In this document: piece after piece, positions 54,323 through 63,118 of the stretch
Position numbering within the stretch: position 1 is the stretch's first letter
How the letters are laid out: each line of letters opens with the position of its first letter
Assembly (NCBI GenBank): GCA_002418265.1
Contig: DIDS01000030.1
Location: 6,115 to 70,114 of the forward strand
Direction of reading: 5' to 3'
Origin: Acidimicrobiia bacterium UBA5794
GTDB lineage: Bacteria > Actinomycetota > Acidimicrobiia > Spongiisociales > UBA5794
Length of the DNA stretch: 64,000 nucleotides
The notes under the pieces: model-generated
The model's database searches: none
The model's input: the letters and a program-made list of their open reading frames with translations, nothing else
Told to the model about the DNA's origin: nothing
Made by a program: the position numbers and the translations under genes

Positions 54323-57300
54323 TCAGCTGGCCTGACGCCGCTTCCTGGATACCTGTTCGTAGAGCTCCACGGTCTCTGTGTCGAGGAATGTGAATGCGTC
54401 GGGGCCTTCGTCGGCGTCGACGACGGCGAGCAGCTCGGAGTAGATGGCTTCGAGGGCGACTTGGTTGCCTTCGGCGATGGCGGCGCGCATGAGGTTGCGG
54501 TAGCACTCCTCGCAGGCTCGCGTGGCGACGAGTCCCTTCCGGGCCGCCCAGGTTGCCTGGACGGGATCGTCGTGCATGAGGGCGTATTCGGCGAGGCGGT
54601 GCGCGGCGTTGTCGATGGCAACGATGGCGTGGGTGATGATCCCGTCGGTGTGGGCCCACGTGTAGGCGTTGCCAGCTCCGGTGAACGGGGTTCCTTCCAC
54701 CAGTTCGAGAGCGGACTGCAGGTGGTCGACCTCTTGGACCCCGTTTGCTTGGTCGGCTTGGCGGATATGGTCGGCGAATTGTTCGATGTCGCTACGGAGG
54801 TGGGGGCTGATCCCGTAGCGGCCATCCCTGACATACCACACCAGGGGTTCGCCGTCGGGGCCCAGGCCGAGTGTGATCCGCGTGTGTGACGTGTGTCGAT
54901 TGAGACGCCGGTAGTCGGGTGCTTGTTCTGGCCAGAGCGCTTCCATCAGGGCATCGGCCTCGACACCGTGGCGGTGGAAGGTGAGATAGGCAACGAGCTC
55001 GGTACCTCGCCGGAGCGGATGATCGGAATCAACACCATCGACACGGAGGATGCCCAGCATCTTCACCTCAGGAACCGCACGGGCGGCGACCTGCTCGGTC
55101 TCCTCAAGATCGTCAGGCTGGTCGGATTCGTCAGGCTGGTCGGATTCGTCAGGTTCGTCGAGTGTCACCGGTGTATCGGGCGGTTCGTTGAGCAGGAGGG
55201 GATCGGTGGTGAGTTCTTGTGGGAGCCCTTCGAGATCTTTGGCGGCAGCGACGAGGTTGGCGACCGCGGTCTGTTCGGTAGGGGTGAGGTTGCGGCGGGC
55301 AAAGGTGAAGCCGAGGGGCTCGATCCGTACGGTGTCGTTGTCGATGTGGAGTTGCCACCGGTTCCCTGTCGGGCAGCCGACAATGGCAGCGACGGCTCGG
55401 CCGGCGTGGGCGATGGTCAGGAGCCGGTCTGCCCCCTCGGGCGGGTCGACTGCCGGGTCAAAGACGACGATCGGATCCCAGGTATCGCCCCCTGGTAAAG
55501 AGATCCGACCATGGAGTGGTGACCGAGATGCCATCTGGGTAATGGCGGTGGCTTTGGCTTCGAGAGTGGGGAGGATGTCGCTCAGGTGGTCGACGACTTG
55601 TACTCGTTCCATGCGAGCAAGGTCTGCTCCAAATCCGACACAGATAATCTGAATACCGTCGGCTACTGGGCTGGCAGCGAGTTCGGTAGCCATCGTGTAA
55701 CAGGTCGATGCAACATCGTCGGAGTTGCCCGTGATCTGGGTGGCACCGAGGTATTCAAGGTCCAATAGCAGCTGGGCCCGATCTTGGTGACCGACGCTGA
55801 CGAGCGCCGGATAGGGGGCGGCGACACCTTTGGTCTTGTGTCGTAGCCGAGCGATGTCCGTGTTGGTGGGGATGGTCCAGCTGCGGCCCTCGTCGTCGAC
55901 GTTCCATCCCGGTGGGGGGTCCTGGCGTGGTGTCCACAACAGCAACCGTAGCTTTTCGGTGGTGAGGTGGACGCCGACTACTTCGGGGGCTGGGGCGTGT
56001 GAGTCGATGACGTCTTGGGCCATCGAGCGAAGGGCGAGGTCGATGAACTCGGTCGAGTCCGGGGCGGCCGCCGTGCGGATCACAGTCTCGGTCTTGACGG
56101 TGTCGACGGGTGGCAGCATAGGAATCGTGCCGGGGCGGCGACGACGGAGTTGTACGCCTCGGAGACGGCGAAGAACAGCGACGAGGCCAGCTGCAAGGAT
56201 GCCAAGACCCGCGAGGGTGCTGGCAATGGGCAACAGATCACTCCCGGCACGGACGTCAGAGTCGTCGGTGGTGTCTGTGGGTGCGGTTCGGTGGGTCGGT
56301 TCTGATGGTTGGGGTTGGCTGAGCGTGGTTGGTGGTGTCGATACCTCAGGGGTCGGGGCGGGCAGCGACTCTCCAGGCAAGAGATCGGCACTTGGTGTTT
56401 CCGTTGGGGGAGGTTCGTCGGGAAGCACCGGTGAGGGCAGTGACGTCATGGGAGGATCAACGACGTCGGCGGATGGGGCCGATGCTTGGGGGTCGTCGGG
56501 GATCGAGGGTAGGAGAAAGACCTGGCCGGGGTGGATAAGGTTCGGGTCGTGTGGGGGCAGCAACCGTTCGCGGTTGGCGTCGATCAGCTGCTTCGAGTAG
56601 TTCGCTGTCTCAATACTGGTCGGTGTGCGATCCCAAGCATCGGTGAGGGTGTCTTTGGCGATCCTCCAAAAGGTATCACCTGAAGCGACCGTGACCTCGT
56701 CATGGTTCGGAGACTCGGTGCGCTCTGGGACCTGGGGTGACACCGACTCGACGTTCGCGTCGGTAGGGATTGGGGGCAGTTCGAACCGTTGGCCGGGAAA
56801 GATGAGGTTTGGGTCGTGCGGTGGGGACAGTCGGTCTCGGTTGGACTCGACGAGTTCCCGCCAGTACCCCGACACCTCGTTGCCTGTCGGGTCCCGTCCC
56901 CATGCGGTCTCGAGCGTTGCGTGGGCGATCTTCCAGAAGTTGTCGCCCGCCTCGACAGTCACCTCGCTCCCCGTTCGTGACACTTGGGGGGTGTCGAGAG
57001 TGTCGGCGTCACTCGGGAGGAGGATGAGCCAGCCCTGTGAAAGCCGATCCGTCTCCATCGTGAAGTCGTGGCCGTCCGTCATGGTTCGCCCGTTGTTGAG
57101 GTCACGGATTTCTCTCCATCGTCGAGGGTCGTCGAGGGTGGACTCGGCAATGCTCCAGAGGGTGTCGTGTCGTTGCACTCGGTATGTCGGCAATGCGGTG
57201 TGGACGTCTCGGTGCTGTGCCAACGCGACGTGGGCGGTCGGTTCTTGATCTCGGGAGGGAGATGTCTGGTGGGTGTGGGTCACAGAGATTGCATCGGGCA

Positions 57301-57694
57301 ACGGGCTCGCTACGGCGGGGGCGACCCGGAGAGGGCCCAGGGTGGCGACTGCCAAGGTGATGGCGGCCACGAGTTGAGCGATTGCGGGTTGCAGTCCCGG
57401 TACGACCGGTAGACGGCGGGCAGTGCCGCCTCGGATGGCGGCGACGGTTTCCGTTGTGAGGGCGATGACGATCTGGAACCAGACAATCCACACGATGACC
57501 GCCAAGGTGTTGATGAGGACTTGAGGGTCGATACCGCTTCGCAGCGCAAGCTGGATCCGGTCGATCGAGGGGATAGCGGTGGGTAGTGGCCATCCCACAT
57601 ATGAGACCAATCCGGCGGGGACTGCAAGGACGAGCACCAAGCCAGCGATGAGGGCACCAGTGGCGCGAAGGATGGTTGTGGCGTGTCGCATCAT
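54323..57694 (-). CDS. LysM - BTAD membrane protein of the Tad locus
   Basis: 1123 aa, start overlapping the upstream TadG-like stop. Two or three membrane helices lie in the first 120 residues. Three LysM-type modules follow: YRVQRHDTLWSIAEST, VEAGDNFWKIAHATLE and VASGDTFWRIAKDTLT, each ending in an NGRT/NRDRL-PHDPN-type tail. Then come a Pro/Thr-rich stretch and another helix (ASTLAGLGILAAGLVAVL). The C-terminal third resembles a bacterial transcriptional activator domain (GILRVDGVDSDHPLRRGTEL, LMEALWPEQAPDYRRLNRH). Such proteins accompany actinobacterial Tad clusters; wall binding plus signalling is inferred. An Asp-Glu-rich repeat lies just before the BTAD. Confidence 0.8.
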   Translation of the reverse strand: MMRHATTILRATGALIAGLVLVLAVPAGLVSYVGWPLPTAIPSIDRIQLALRSGIDPQVLINTLAVIVWIVWFQIVIALTTETVAAIRGGTARRLPVVPGLQPAIAQLVAAITLAVATLGPLRVAPAVASPLPDAISVTHTHQTSPSRDQEPTAHVALAQHRDVHTALPTYRVQRHDTLWSIAESTLDDPRRWREIRDLNNGRTMTDGHDFTMETDRLSQGWLILLPSDADTLDTPQVSRTGSEVTVEAGDNFWKIAHATLETAWGRDPTGNEVSGYWRELVESNRDRLSPPHDPNLIFPGQRFELPPIPTDANVESVSPQVPERTESPNHDEVTVASGDTFWRIAKDTLTDAWDRTPTSIETANYSKQLIDANRERLLPPHDPNLIHPGQVFLLPSIPDDPQASAPSADVVDPPMTSLPSPVLPDEPPPTETPSADLLPGESLPAPTPEVSTPPTTLSQPQPSEPTHRTAPTDTTDDSDVRAGSDLLPIASTLAGLGILAAGLVAVLRRLRGVQLRRRRPGTIPMLPPVDTVKTETVIRTAAAPDSTEFIDLALRSMAQDVIDSHAPAPEVVGVHLTTEKLRLLLWTPRQDPPPGWNVDDEGRSWTIPTNTDIARLRHKTKGVAAPYPALVSVGHQDRAQLLLDLEYLGATQITGNSDDVASTCYTMATELAASPVADGIQIICVGFGADLARMERVQVVDHLSDILPTLEAKATAITQMASRSPLHGRISLPGGDTWDPIVVFDPAVDPPEGADRLLTIAHAGRAVAAIVGCPTGNRWQLHIDNDTVRIEPLGFTFARRNLTPTEQTAVANLVAAAKDLEGLPQELTTDPLLLNEPPDTPVTLDEPDESDQPDESDQPDDLEETEQVAARAVPEVKMLGILRVDGVDSDHPLRRGTELVAYLTFHRHGVEADALMEALWPEQAPDYRRLNRHTSHTRITLGLGPDGEPLVWYVRDGRYGISPHLRSDIEQFADHIRQADQANGVQEVDHLQSALELVEGTPFTGAGNAYTWAHTDGIITHAIVAIDNAAHRLAEYALMHDDPVQATWAARKGLVATRACEECYRNLMRAAIAEGNQVALEAIYSELLAVVDADEGPDAFTFLDTETVELYEQVSRKRRQAS

Positions 57695-58095
57695 GGCTCC
57701 TGGGTGATGGCTGTTGCGGTCTCGGTGGCGCTGATGGTCATCGGTCCGGTAGGGAGAAGGACAGGGTCAACAGTGACGTCAACAGTGACGGTGACGGTGG
57801 CGCCGTTGACGGTTATATTCGTGGCGATGTATCCGAGGGTGGATAGGTACGTCTCGGCACGGTCGGTCGCTTCGCTGGGAACCAGACGCAGGTCACCAGT
57901 GGTACGCAGCGTGTCAAGGTCGACGGCTTGGGCACCGGCACGGGCAGCGTTGTCAGCAATGTGGCTTGCTTCGCGCAATGCGTTGACCTTGCGTCCACCG
58001 TCGATGGCGAGGCCGCCCGCCATGAGGAGCGCGAGGGCAATGACGGCCAGGAAGGTGGACACCGCTCCGTGTTCGTCGGCAAAGACTCGCCTCAT
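57691..58095 (-). CDS. TadG/TadE-like pseudopilin
   Basis: 134 aa. ATG 58095 overlaps the preceding stop (ATGA). The start MRRVFADEHGAVSTFLAVIA gives a short basic leader and the GAVST(F/E) processing motif before a hydrophobic helix (ALALLMAGGLAIDGG). An ARAGAQAVD-type helix follows, then a beta-rich C-terminus. The AIDGGR stretch and lack of the pilin glutamate point to the TadG-like group (pilus anchoring or minor pilin) rather than the major pilin. Confidence 0.8.
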   Translation of the reverse strand: MRRVFADEHGAVSTFLAVIALALLMAGGLAIDGGRKVNALREASHIADNAARAGAQAVDLDTLRTTGDLRLVPSEATDRAETYLSTLGYIATNITVNGATVTVTVDVTVDPVLLPTGPMTISATETATAITQEP

Positions 58096-58523
58096 GGCGG
58101 ACTCCAACCCGAATCGGCTCGAAAGACGTCGATCACCTCAACGGCGGTAGCAACGAAGGTGCGACTTCCGGGTACAGAGAGCATCGCAATGTCACCGAAT
58201 GCGGCTTCGCAGCTGACAGTCACAGTCACCTGTCCCCCGGCATCGAAATCCGAGGTGTCCACTTCGACGTCGAGGTGCCGGCATGCCACGGCCCCTTCGG
58301 CAATGTTGGCTTTGACGGTCTCGGTGGCCGCATCTATCGCTGCTTGAGGGACGCCGAAGAGGGAAGCGGCACGGGCAGCCTCGTGAGCGGCGTTGGCGAC
58401 GTCGCCTTCGGCCTGAGCGACACGCCCCGCAAACACCACAAAGAGCATGAACGCGATCAGGAGCGGAGCAAGTACCACCAGTTCGGTCGAGACCGCCCCT
58501 CGCTGTTCGTCAAGGCGTCTCAT
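58092..58523 (-). CDS. TadE-like minor pseudopilin
   Basis: 143 aa from ATG 58523 (MRRLDEQRGAVSTELVVLAP); the longer frame upstream shadows the next gene. Leader, GAVSTE motif with the conserved Glu, and one N-terminal membrane helix (LLIAFMLFVVFAGRV) are typical of TadE. AHEAARAAS then marks the amphipathic helix, followed by a Cys-containing beta domain. It is linked to both neighbours by ATGA overlaps. It is probably processed by a TadV prepilin peptidase that is not in the window. Confidence 0.85.
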   Translation of the reverse strand: MRRLDEQRGAVSTELVVLAPLLIAFMLFVVFAGRVAQAEGDVANAAHEAARAASLFGVPQAAIDAATETVKANIAEGAVACRHLDVEVDTSDFDAGGQVTVTVSCEAAFGDIAMLSVPGSRTFVATAVEVIDVFRADSGWSPP

Positions 58524-58918
58524 CGCTCCGGCTCCGGTATAAACCGTTCGAGATCGCCGGTGGCGTGTCCGGCAACGTGCCAGTCGAATCCTGGGATGAG
58601 CCTGGGTGCTTGCCCCGTCACGTCGACTGTGACCGTGTCGGTGGTGCGGGTGATTATTACCTCGACGTCGGTGATGTTGCCGGCAGCGTCGAGAAACCAC
58701 TCGGCGGCTCGCATCCCGTCATCTTCGGTGGCGGTGGCTACCTGGGCGGCGTCGACGGCTTCTCGTGCCGCAGCGTCGGCGACCTGACTGGCATGCCACC
58801 ACAACGCGACTTGGAACGGGACGAGGACGAGCGCGATCAAAACGGGCATGAGCACCGCAAGCTCAGTGGACGTGAGCCCCTTCTCGTGTGTGACCCGTGC
58901 CGAGTCCATTGCTGTCAT
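58520..58918 (-). CDS. TadE-like minor pseudopilin (second copy)
   Basis: 132 aa. The leader ends in KGLTSTELAVLMP, then the membrane helix VLIALVLVPFQVALWW and AAREAVDAAQ. The C-terminal domain is shorter than in the neighbouring TadE-like protein. ATG 58918 and an internal ATG at 58909 are both possible starts. It follows the Flp-like pilin gene by 10 bp and precedes the next TadE-like gene with an ATGA overlap. The similar layout of the three genes suggests ancient duplication. Confidence 0.82.
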   Translation of the reverse strand: MTAMDSARVTHEKGLTSTELAVLMPVLIALVLVPFQVALWWHASQVADAAAREAVDAAQVATATEDDGMRAAEWFLDAAGNITDVEVIITRTTDTVTVDVTGQAPRLIPGFDWHVAGHATGDLERFIPEPER

Positions 58919-58928
58919 GGGTGATCCG

Positions 58929-59147
58929 TCAGCCGCCAGGAGGCGCGACGTTGTCGGGGATCGCCTCGGCGTTGGATGTCATCTTGGCGATGAGGATCAC
59001 ACCTGCGGCGACGGCAATCGCGACCAGCACACCCGTGAGGACGGCTGCTTCTGTGGACATGGCGCCTCGCTCGTCACGGACCTGGATCCCAATCCGGGTG
59101 AGACCCACCTCGATCAGGAGACGGGCATAGTCGATGTACGTGGACAT
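58929..59147 (-). CDS. Flp/TadE-family pilin-like protein
   Basis: 72 aa with an AAAGGAG ribosome site. A leader of about 30 residues ends in RDERGAMSTEAAVL, the processing site with the conserved Glu at +4 or +5 of the mature protein. Next come the hydrophobic helix TGVLVAIAVAAGVILIAKM and a short polar tail. Mature size (about 43 residues) matches Flp major pilins. It is the best candidate for the pilus subunit of this locus and sits after a unique 17-bp repeat block. Confidence 0.8.
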   Translation of the reverse strand: MSTYIDYARLLIEVGLTRIGIQVRDERGAMSTEAAVLTGVLVAIAVAAGVILIAKMTSNAEAIPDNVAPPGG

Positions 59148-59202
59148 GGGATGCTCCTTTCGCTCATAGATTGTCCTGTGTGTGGCTGATGGCTTCGTTT
59201 CA

Positions 59203-59253
59203 GTGGCTTCATGAGATTGGCTGTTTCATGGGATTGTCCGTTTCATGGGATTG
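59203..59253. repeat. three tandem 17-bp repeats at the tadC stop
   Basis: Units at 59203-59219, 59220-59236 and 59237-59253 share TTCATG(G/A)GATTG. On the minus strand each unit holds an ATGA. The tadC stop lies in the first, and two mini-ORFs of six codons plus stop (MKRTIP and MKQPIS) run from one ATGA to the next. The block separates tadC from the pilin gene. Confidence 0.75.
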
Positions 59254-60160
59254 TGCCGGGGGTTGAGATGGCTTGGACGACGCCGAAGCCGATGAAGAGG
59301 ATCATCCCGACGACGAGTGTGACGACCGGCAGCAGCATCTTCTCAGTGGCTGCTTCGGCTTGGGCTTCGATGGCGGCGGTCTGGCGGGCACGCATGGAGT
59401 CTGCTTTGGCGGCGAGTGACGCTCGGATGCGGGCACCTTGGTCACCGGCGAGGTGTGCTGCTGCTGCGAGTTCGCGTAGTTCGTCGACTCCGAGTTCTTC
59501 GCCGAGGTCGTCAAAGACGTCCCACGGGGTTCGGCTGGTGAGCCGGGCCCTATTGAGTGCTGTACGGATCTCGGTGAACGCCCAACCGTCTCCAAGGTCT
59601 GCAGACGTTTGGAGGGCGGTCTCGAGCCCGCCGCCGCCCGCCAGGATGATGGTGACGAGATCCAGATACGCAGACATGGAGTGGCGGAAGTCGCGACGGC
59701 GGCGTTCAATCCGGTCAGACAGCCCAAGATCCGGGTACATGAACCCTGCCACCGACAGCCCCACCGCCACAGCCACGATGACGCCAGGCGATATCGACAC
59801 TCCAGCTGCTGTAAGCACCAGGCTGAACATGACCGGAATGAAAAGTCCAGAGATCCCGCCGAGTAGCTTTTCGAAGGCATGGGCTTCGACCGGTTTGCCG
59901 AGCGTCCGGAGACGACTCTCAAGTCGACCGAGATCGACAAGCCCGGTCGACTCGACGACCCGGATCACCAACTCGCCGACCCGGTCGGCCACACCAGATG
60001 TCTCCGACACCGTCCCAGGATCTCCGACCGTGTGACGTGGACGTTGAAGATCGGCCAGCGCCCTGGTGAGCGGTATCGGCCGAGGAACCAGAGCCCGGAA
60101 CCCCACGACGACACCAAGCCCGACACCTGCACCAGCGACCATGACTGCCAAGAGTGTCAT
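59243..60160 (-). CDS. tadC: TadC, Tad pilus inner-membrane platform protein
   Basis: 305 aa from ATG 60160, overlapping the tadB stop (ATGA); the longer frame upstream shadows tadB. One N-terminal helix, then a type II secretion F-type domain with MSAYLDLVTIILAGGGGLETAL and LRELAAAAHLAGDQGARIRA, and paired C-terminal helices. With TadB it forms the platform turned by the TadA ATPase. The stop codon lies inside a tandem repeat. Confidence 0.88.
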   Translation of the reverse strand: MTLLAVMVAGAGVGLGVVVGFRALVPRPIPLTRALADLQRPRHTVGDPGTVSETSGVADRVGELVIRVVESTGLVDLGRLESRLRTLGKPVEAHAFEKLLGGISGLFIPVMFSLVLTAAGVSISPGVIVAVAVGLSVAGFMYPDLGLSDRIERRRRDFRHSMSAYLDLVTIILAGGGGLETALQTSADLGDGWAFTEIRTALNRARLTSRTPWDVFDDLGEELGVDELRELAAAAHLAGDQGARIRASLAAKADSMRARQTAAIEAQAEAATEKMLLPVVTLVVGMILFIGFGVVQAISTPGTIP

Positions 60161-61020
60161 TGCTTCGCTCCTTTGAGTTCGGGTGCGTGTCGGAGCCTGA
60201 ATCGTTCGGGCGTCTCGAGCTGGCTGTAGTGATGGAGCATCACGCCTGCACCGAAAAATACGGCCAACACCACGAGGAGCCAACCCTGCCCGGTGGCCGT
60301 GTCATACGGCTCAAGGAGGTGCCGGGCGAAGAGGTACAAAAAGACGACCGTAGCGGTGGTGGTGGCGACCGCGATCCGAGCAGAGGTGCGGATCCGTGCC
60401 CGACCGATCTCGATGCGGCTACGCATACGAACATCGCCACGGATCGCCTCTGCCAGGCGGGCAAGGAGCGGGCCGAGGTCCCTGGCCTCCAACCGTGCAG
60501 CCGCACCAAGTGACGCGATCACCAGATCGGCCGACGAATGGTCCAAGTCACGAGCGAGCTCATCCAAAGCAGCATCAAGTGGCTGATGCCGCAACCGCAG
60601 AGCAAAAGATTGAAGTTGCGTTTTGATGGCTGTGGGTGCAACCGTTGCCGTCTGGATGAGTGATTCCTCCAGACCCGACGCTCCAGCCATCGTGTCACGG
60701 AGCATGTCCGCCCACGTCGCAATCGCATCAGCCGTAGCAGCCTCGTCGGCACGTCTCGCTGTACCTCCGAGTGCTGCAGGTCCCGCCACCAGACCCAGCG
60801 TGGCTCCGAACCCGGCAACCGGCCATCCCGTTGCGACCCCCACACCAATGCCCACCACGAGGGACGTCGCGAGCCACGCAACGGCACGTTCTTTAGGTAC
60901 TTCGTTGGGGACGAACCGCCACGCCTCAGGTACGACACGGACACCCCTGACTGCGGTGATCCCCAACCACAACCCAAACCCGGCAACAGCCCCGACAGCA
61001 GCGATCAGCAAAACCTGCAT
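60157..61020 (-). CDS. tadB: TadB, Tad pilus inner-membrane platform protein
   Basis: 287 aa from ATG 61020, with GTG starts at 61029 and 61032 possible. Two N-terminal membrane segments, then the F-domain signature (WADMLRDTMAGASGLEESLIQ, LDELARDLDHSSADLVIASL) and two C-terminal helices (VVFLYLFARHLLEPY..., LLVVLAVFFGAGVML). It partners TadC beneath the pilus and begins 2 bp after the TadA/CpaF stop. Confidence 0.88.
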   Translation of the reverse strand: MQVLLIAAVGAVAGFGLWLGITAVRGVRVVPEAWRFVPNEVPKERAVAWLATSLVVGIGVGVATGWPVAGFGATLGLVAGPAALGGTARRADEAATADAIATWADMLRDTMAGASGLEESLIQTATVAPTAIKTQLQSFALRLRHQPLDAALDELARDLDHSSADLVIASLGAAARLEARDLGPLLARLAEAIRGDVRMRSRIEIGRARIRTSARIAVATTTATVVFLYLFARHLLEPYDTATGQGWLLVVLAVFFGAGVMLHHYSQLETPERFRLRHAPELKGAKQ

Positions 61021-61022
61021 GC

Positions 61023-62324
61023 TCACCACCACCCCGACGGGTTGGCCAGATACGCTGGATCGAACCCGACACGCACGAGACGATCCAACGTGTCGTTGCG
61101 GATGGTCGGACCCAGAGCCGGTGTCGCCCTCCCATCGCCTGATGGCCGGTACACCTCGTTGGTTGCGATCTGGCGGTCCTCGGCATCGAGCACCTCACGG
61201 ATGCTGGTGACCCGACGCACACCATCGACCCAACCGACATGGATAATCAAGTCGACGGCATTGGCAATCCACTTGTTCGAGGTCTGTTCATCCAACCCGG
61301 CCTCAGCGGTGTACATGCCGAGCCGCACGATCGCGCCTTTGGACGAGTCGGCGTGGATAGACGACATGGAACCGTCGTTGCCCTGTGACATTGCCCGCAA
61401 CATGTCAACCACCTCAACACCGCGTATCTCTCCAACAATCACCCGGTCGGGGTTCTGGCGCAGAGTCGCCCGCACACAGTCAGCCAACGTTGCTTCACCC
61501 CGGCCCTCGATGTTGGCGCCCCGTCGTTCCCACATGACCTGGTCCGGGTGCAGGTCTGTGAAGCGCTCCAACCCGATCTCGAGGTTGTCCTCAACAGTCA
61601 CGACACGTTCATCGGGCAGGATCTCGTTCAAGAGGCATCGCAGCATCGTGGTCTTGCCCGTGTTCGTGCCACCGGCAACGATCACATTCAGCTTCGCCTG
61701 GACTGCCGCAGCGAGAAACGCTGACAGCCCTTCGTCGATCACACCCAAATCGATGAGGTGTTTGACGCGGAAGATGGTGAAATCGTGACGACGGATCGTG
61801 ATCGCGGGGCGACCGGTCAAACCCATCACCGCATGGAGACGCTCCCCACCGGGGAGTTGGAGGTGCAGCTCCCACGACACGTGGTCCCAACGCTTCTCCG
61901 ACCTGCCGATCCTGCGGGCCGCGGTGGCGATCATGTCGACCAGTTCACGATCGGAGTTGGCGGCGGGCTCGCCACGGACCTTTGTACCGTCACGGTAGAC
62001 AAGCCACACGTTGTCGTACCCATTGACATGGATGTTTGCCAAGTCCGGGTCATCGATGTAGGGCTGGAGACGCCCCAGCCCATGGACCCGATCAAAGACC
62101 TTGTCGGCAAGCTCAGATTCTGTCGCAGCGTCGAGGGGTGCTTCACCGTTGCGGTAGGCGTCGGCGGCAAGACGTCGAAGCTCGGCAGCGATCAGAGACC
62201 GGGTGAGTGCCTGCTCATCATCCAAGCTCAGCGGATCCTCACCGTCAGACGAGCGAAGATGCTCCGACAGTTTCTCTGCCACCGTACGGTGCAACACTGT
62301 GCCCAGGTCGATGTCGCCAATCAC
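61023..62324 (-). CDS. cpaF: TadA/CpaF-type pilus assembly ATPase
   Basis: 433 aa. GTG 62324 has AGGAGG upstream and overlaps the preceding stop. An N-terminal helical domain is followed by the secretion-ATPase core: Walker A GGTNTGKTTMLRCLL (about 217), the Asp box VTVEDNLEIGLE, and the Walker B region RQNPDRVIVGEIRGVEVVDML with the His box GSMSSIHADS. It supplies energy for Flp pilus assembly. In conjugative elements CpaF-like ATPases can be mistaken for VirB11, but the TadB/C neighbours decide for Tad. Confidence 0.93.
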   Translation of the reverse strand: MIGDIDLGTVLHRTVAEKLSEHLRSSDGEDPLSLDDEQALTRSLIAAELRRLAADAYRNGEAPLDAATESELADKVFDRVHGLGRLQPYIDDPDLANIHVNGYDNVWLVYRDGTKVRGEPAANSDRELVDMIATAARRIGRSEKRWDHVSWELHLQLPGGERLHAVMGLTGRPAITIRRHDFTIFRVKHLIDLGVIDEGLSAFLAAAVQAKLNVIVAGGTNTGKTTMLRCLLNEILPDERVVTVEDNLEIGLERFTDLHPDQVMWERRGANIEGRGEATLADCVRATLRQNPDRVIVGEIRGVEVVDMLRAMSQGNDGSMSSIHADSSKGAIVRLGMYTAEAGLDEQTSNKWIANAVDLIIHVGWVDGVRRVTSIREVLDAEDRQIATNEVYRPSGDGRATPALGPTIRNDTLDRLVRVGFDPAYLANPSGWW

Positions 62325-63118
62325 AACCGTGCCTCCTGTGGCTGGTCCTGGACAAGCGACACCGACTCGGCGGCAATCTCCGGATCGGGAATCGGGTCGG
62401 GTTGGGGTGGTGGTGGCGGGGCGAGCCGCTGCGCCAAAGTCGCCACCGATCGAACCAGTGGAGAACGGCGAAGATCCCGCACTGTGCCGTGTGAGCCGGT
62501 CAGCACACCTGCGGTTCGCGGATCCCAGGAAACGACACCAACAACATCCACATCCAGTGCAGCAGACACTTCGACGGCGCCGTACGGCTCTTCGCCCACC
62601 AGCAACAGACCAGCATCAATACCTGATGCGTTGAGGGCACCGACTTGATGCGTCGCGGGTCGAAGCTGGTCAAGCGTCGGGCGTGTCAGCACCATCACGA
62701 CACCTGCCGGGCCGATGATGCCGGCCGTCGAGCGACCCGGCAAAATCCTCCCACAGTCAACGATCACATCAATCTCCGCCTGGTTCGTAGCCCACGTGGT
62801 GAGCGACCCCGCAAGATCACGCAGCACGGCATACGCCTCGTCGAGTGTCGCGGCACCGACCAGAACGGGTACTCCCCCAGGAAGGTGTTGGGTATGGCGC
62901 CAGACAGAGTCGTTGTCGAGCCCCCGACGGGAGTCCGCGGCGAGCGACGAGAGTCCCGGGGTGTCGCCCAGACCGTACCGTGGGGCGATCACCCCTCCAA
63001 ACGGGTCCGCCTCGACCAGCAAGCAGCGGCGATGTGACGGCCAGGTGGCTGCCAGCGCCAGCGCAGTGGTGGTCACGCCTGGTGATCCATGCGCCGAGGT
63101 CAGGCATACCACGCTCAT
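62321..63118 (-). CDS. TadZ/CpaE-like MinD-family protein with atypical P-loop
   Basis: 265 aa. The fold matches ParA/MinD (VVCLTSAHGSPGVTTTALA, LLVEADPFGG, DVIVDCGRIL). In the P-loop the usual K-GG-x-GK-TT becomes H-GSPG-V-TT, so both lysines are lost. TadZ and CpaE proteins, which place the Tad machinery at a cell pole, often have such degenerate sites, so nucleotide hydrolysis is doubtful. A Pro-rich stretch lies near residue 235. ATGA- and GTGA-type overlaps join it to its neighbours. Confidence 0.82.
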   Translation of the reverse strand: MSVVCLTSAHGSPGVTTTALALAATWPSHRRCLLVEADPFGGVIAPRYGLGDTPGLSSLAADSRRGLDNDSVWRHTQHLPGGVPVLVGAATLDEAYAVLRDLAGSLTTWATNQAEIDVIVDCGRILPGRSTAGIIGPAGVVMVLTRPTLDQLRPATHQVGALNASGIDAGLLLVGEEPYGAVEVSAALDVDVVGVVSWDPRTAGVLTGSHGTVRDLRRSPLVRSVATLAQRLAPPPPPQPDPIPDPEIAAESVSLVQDQPQEARL

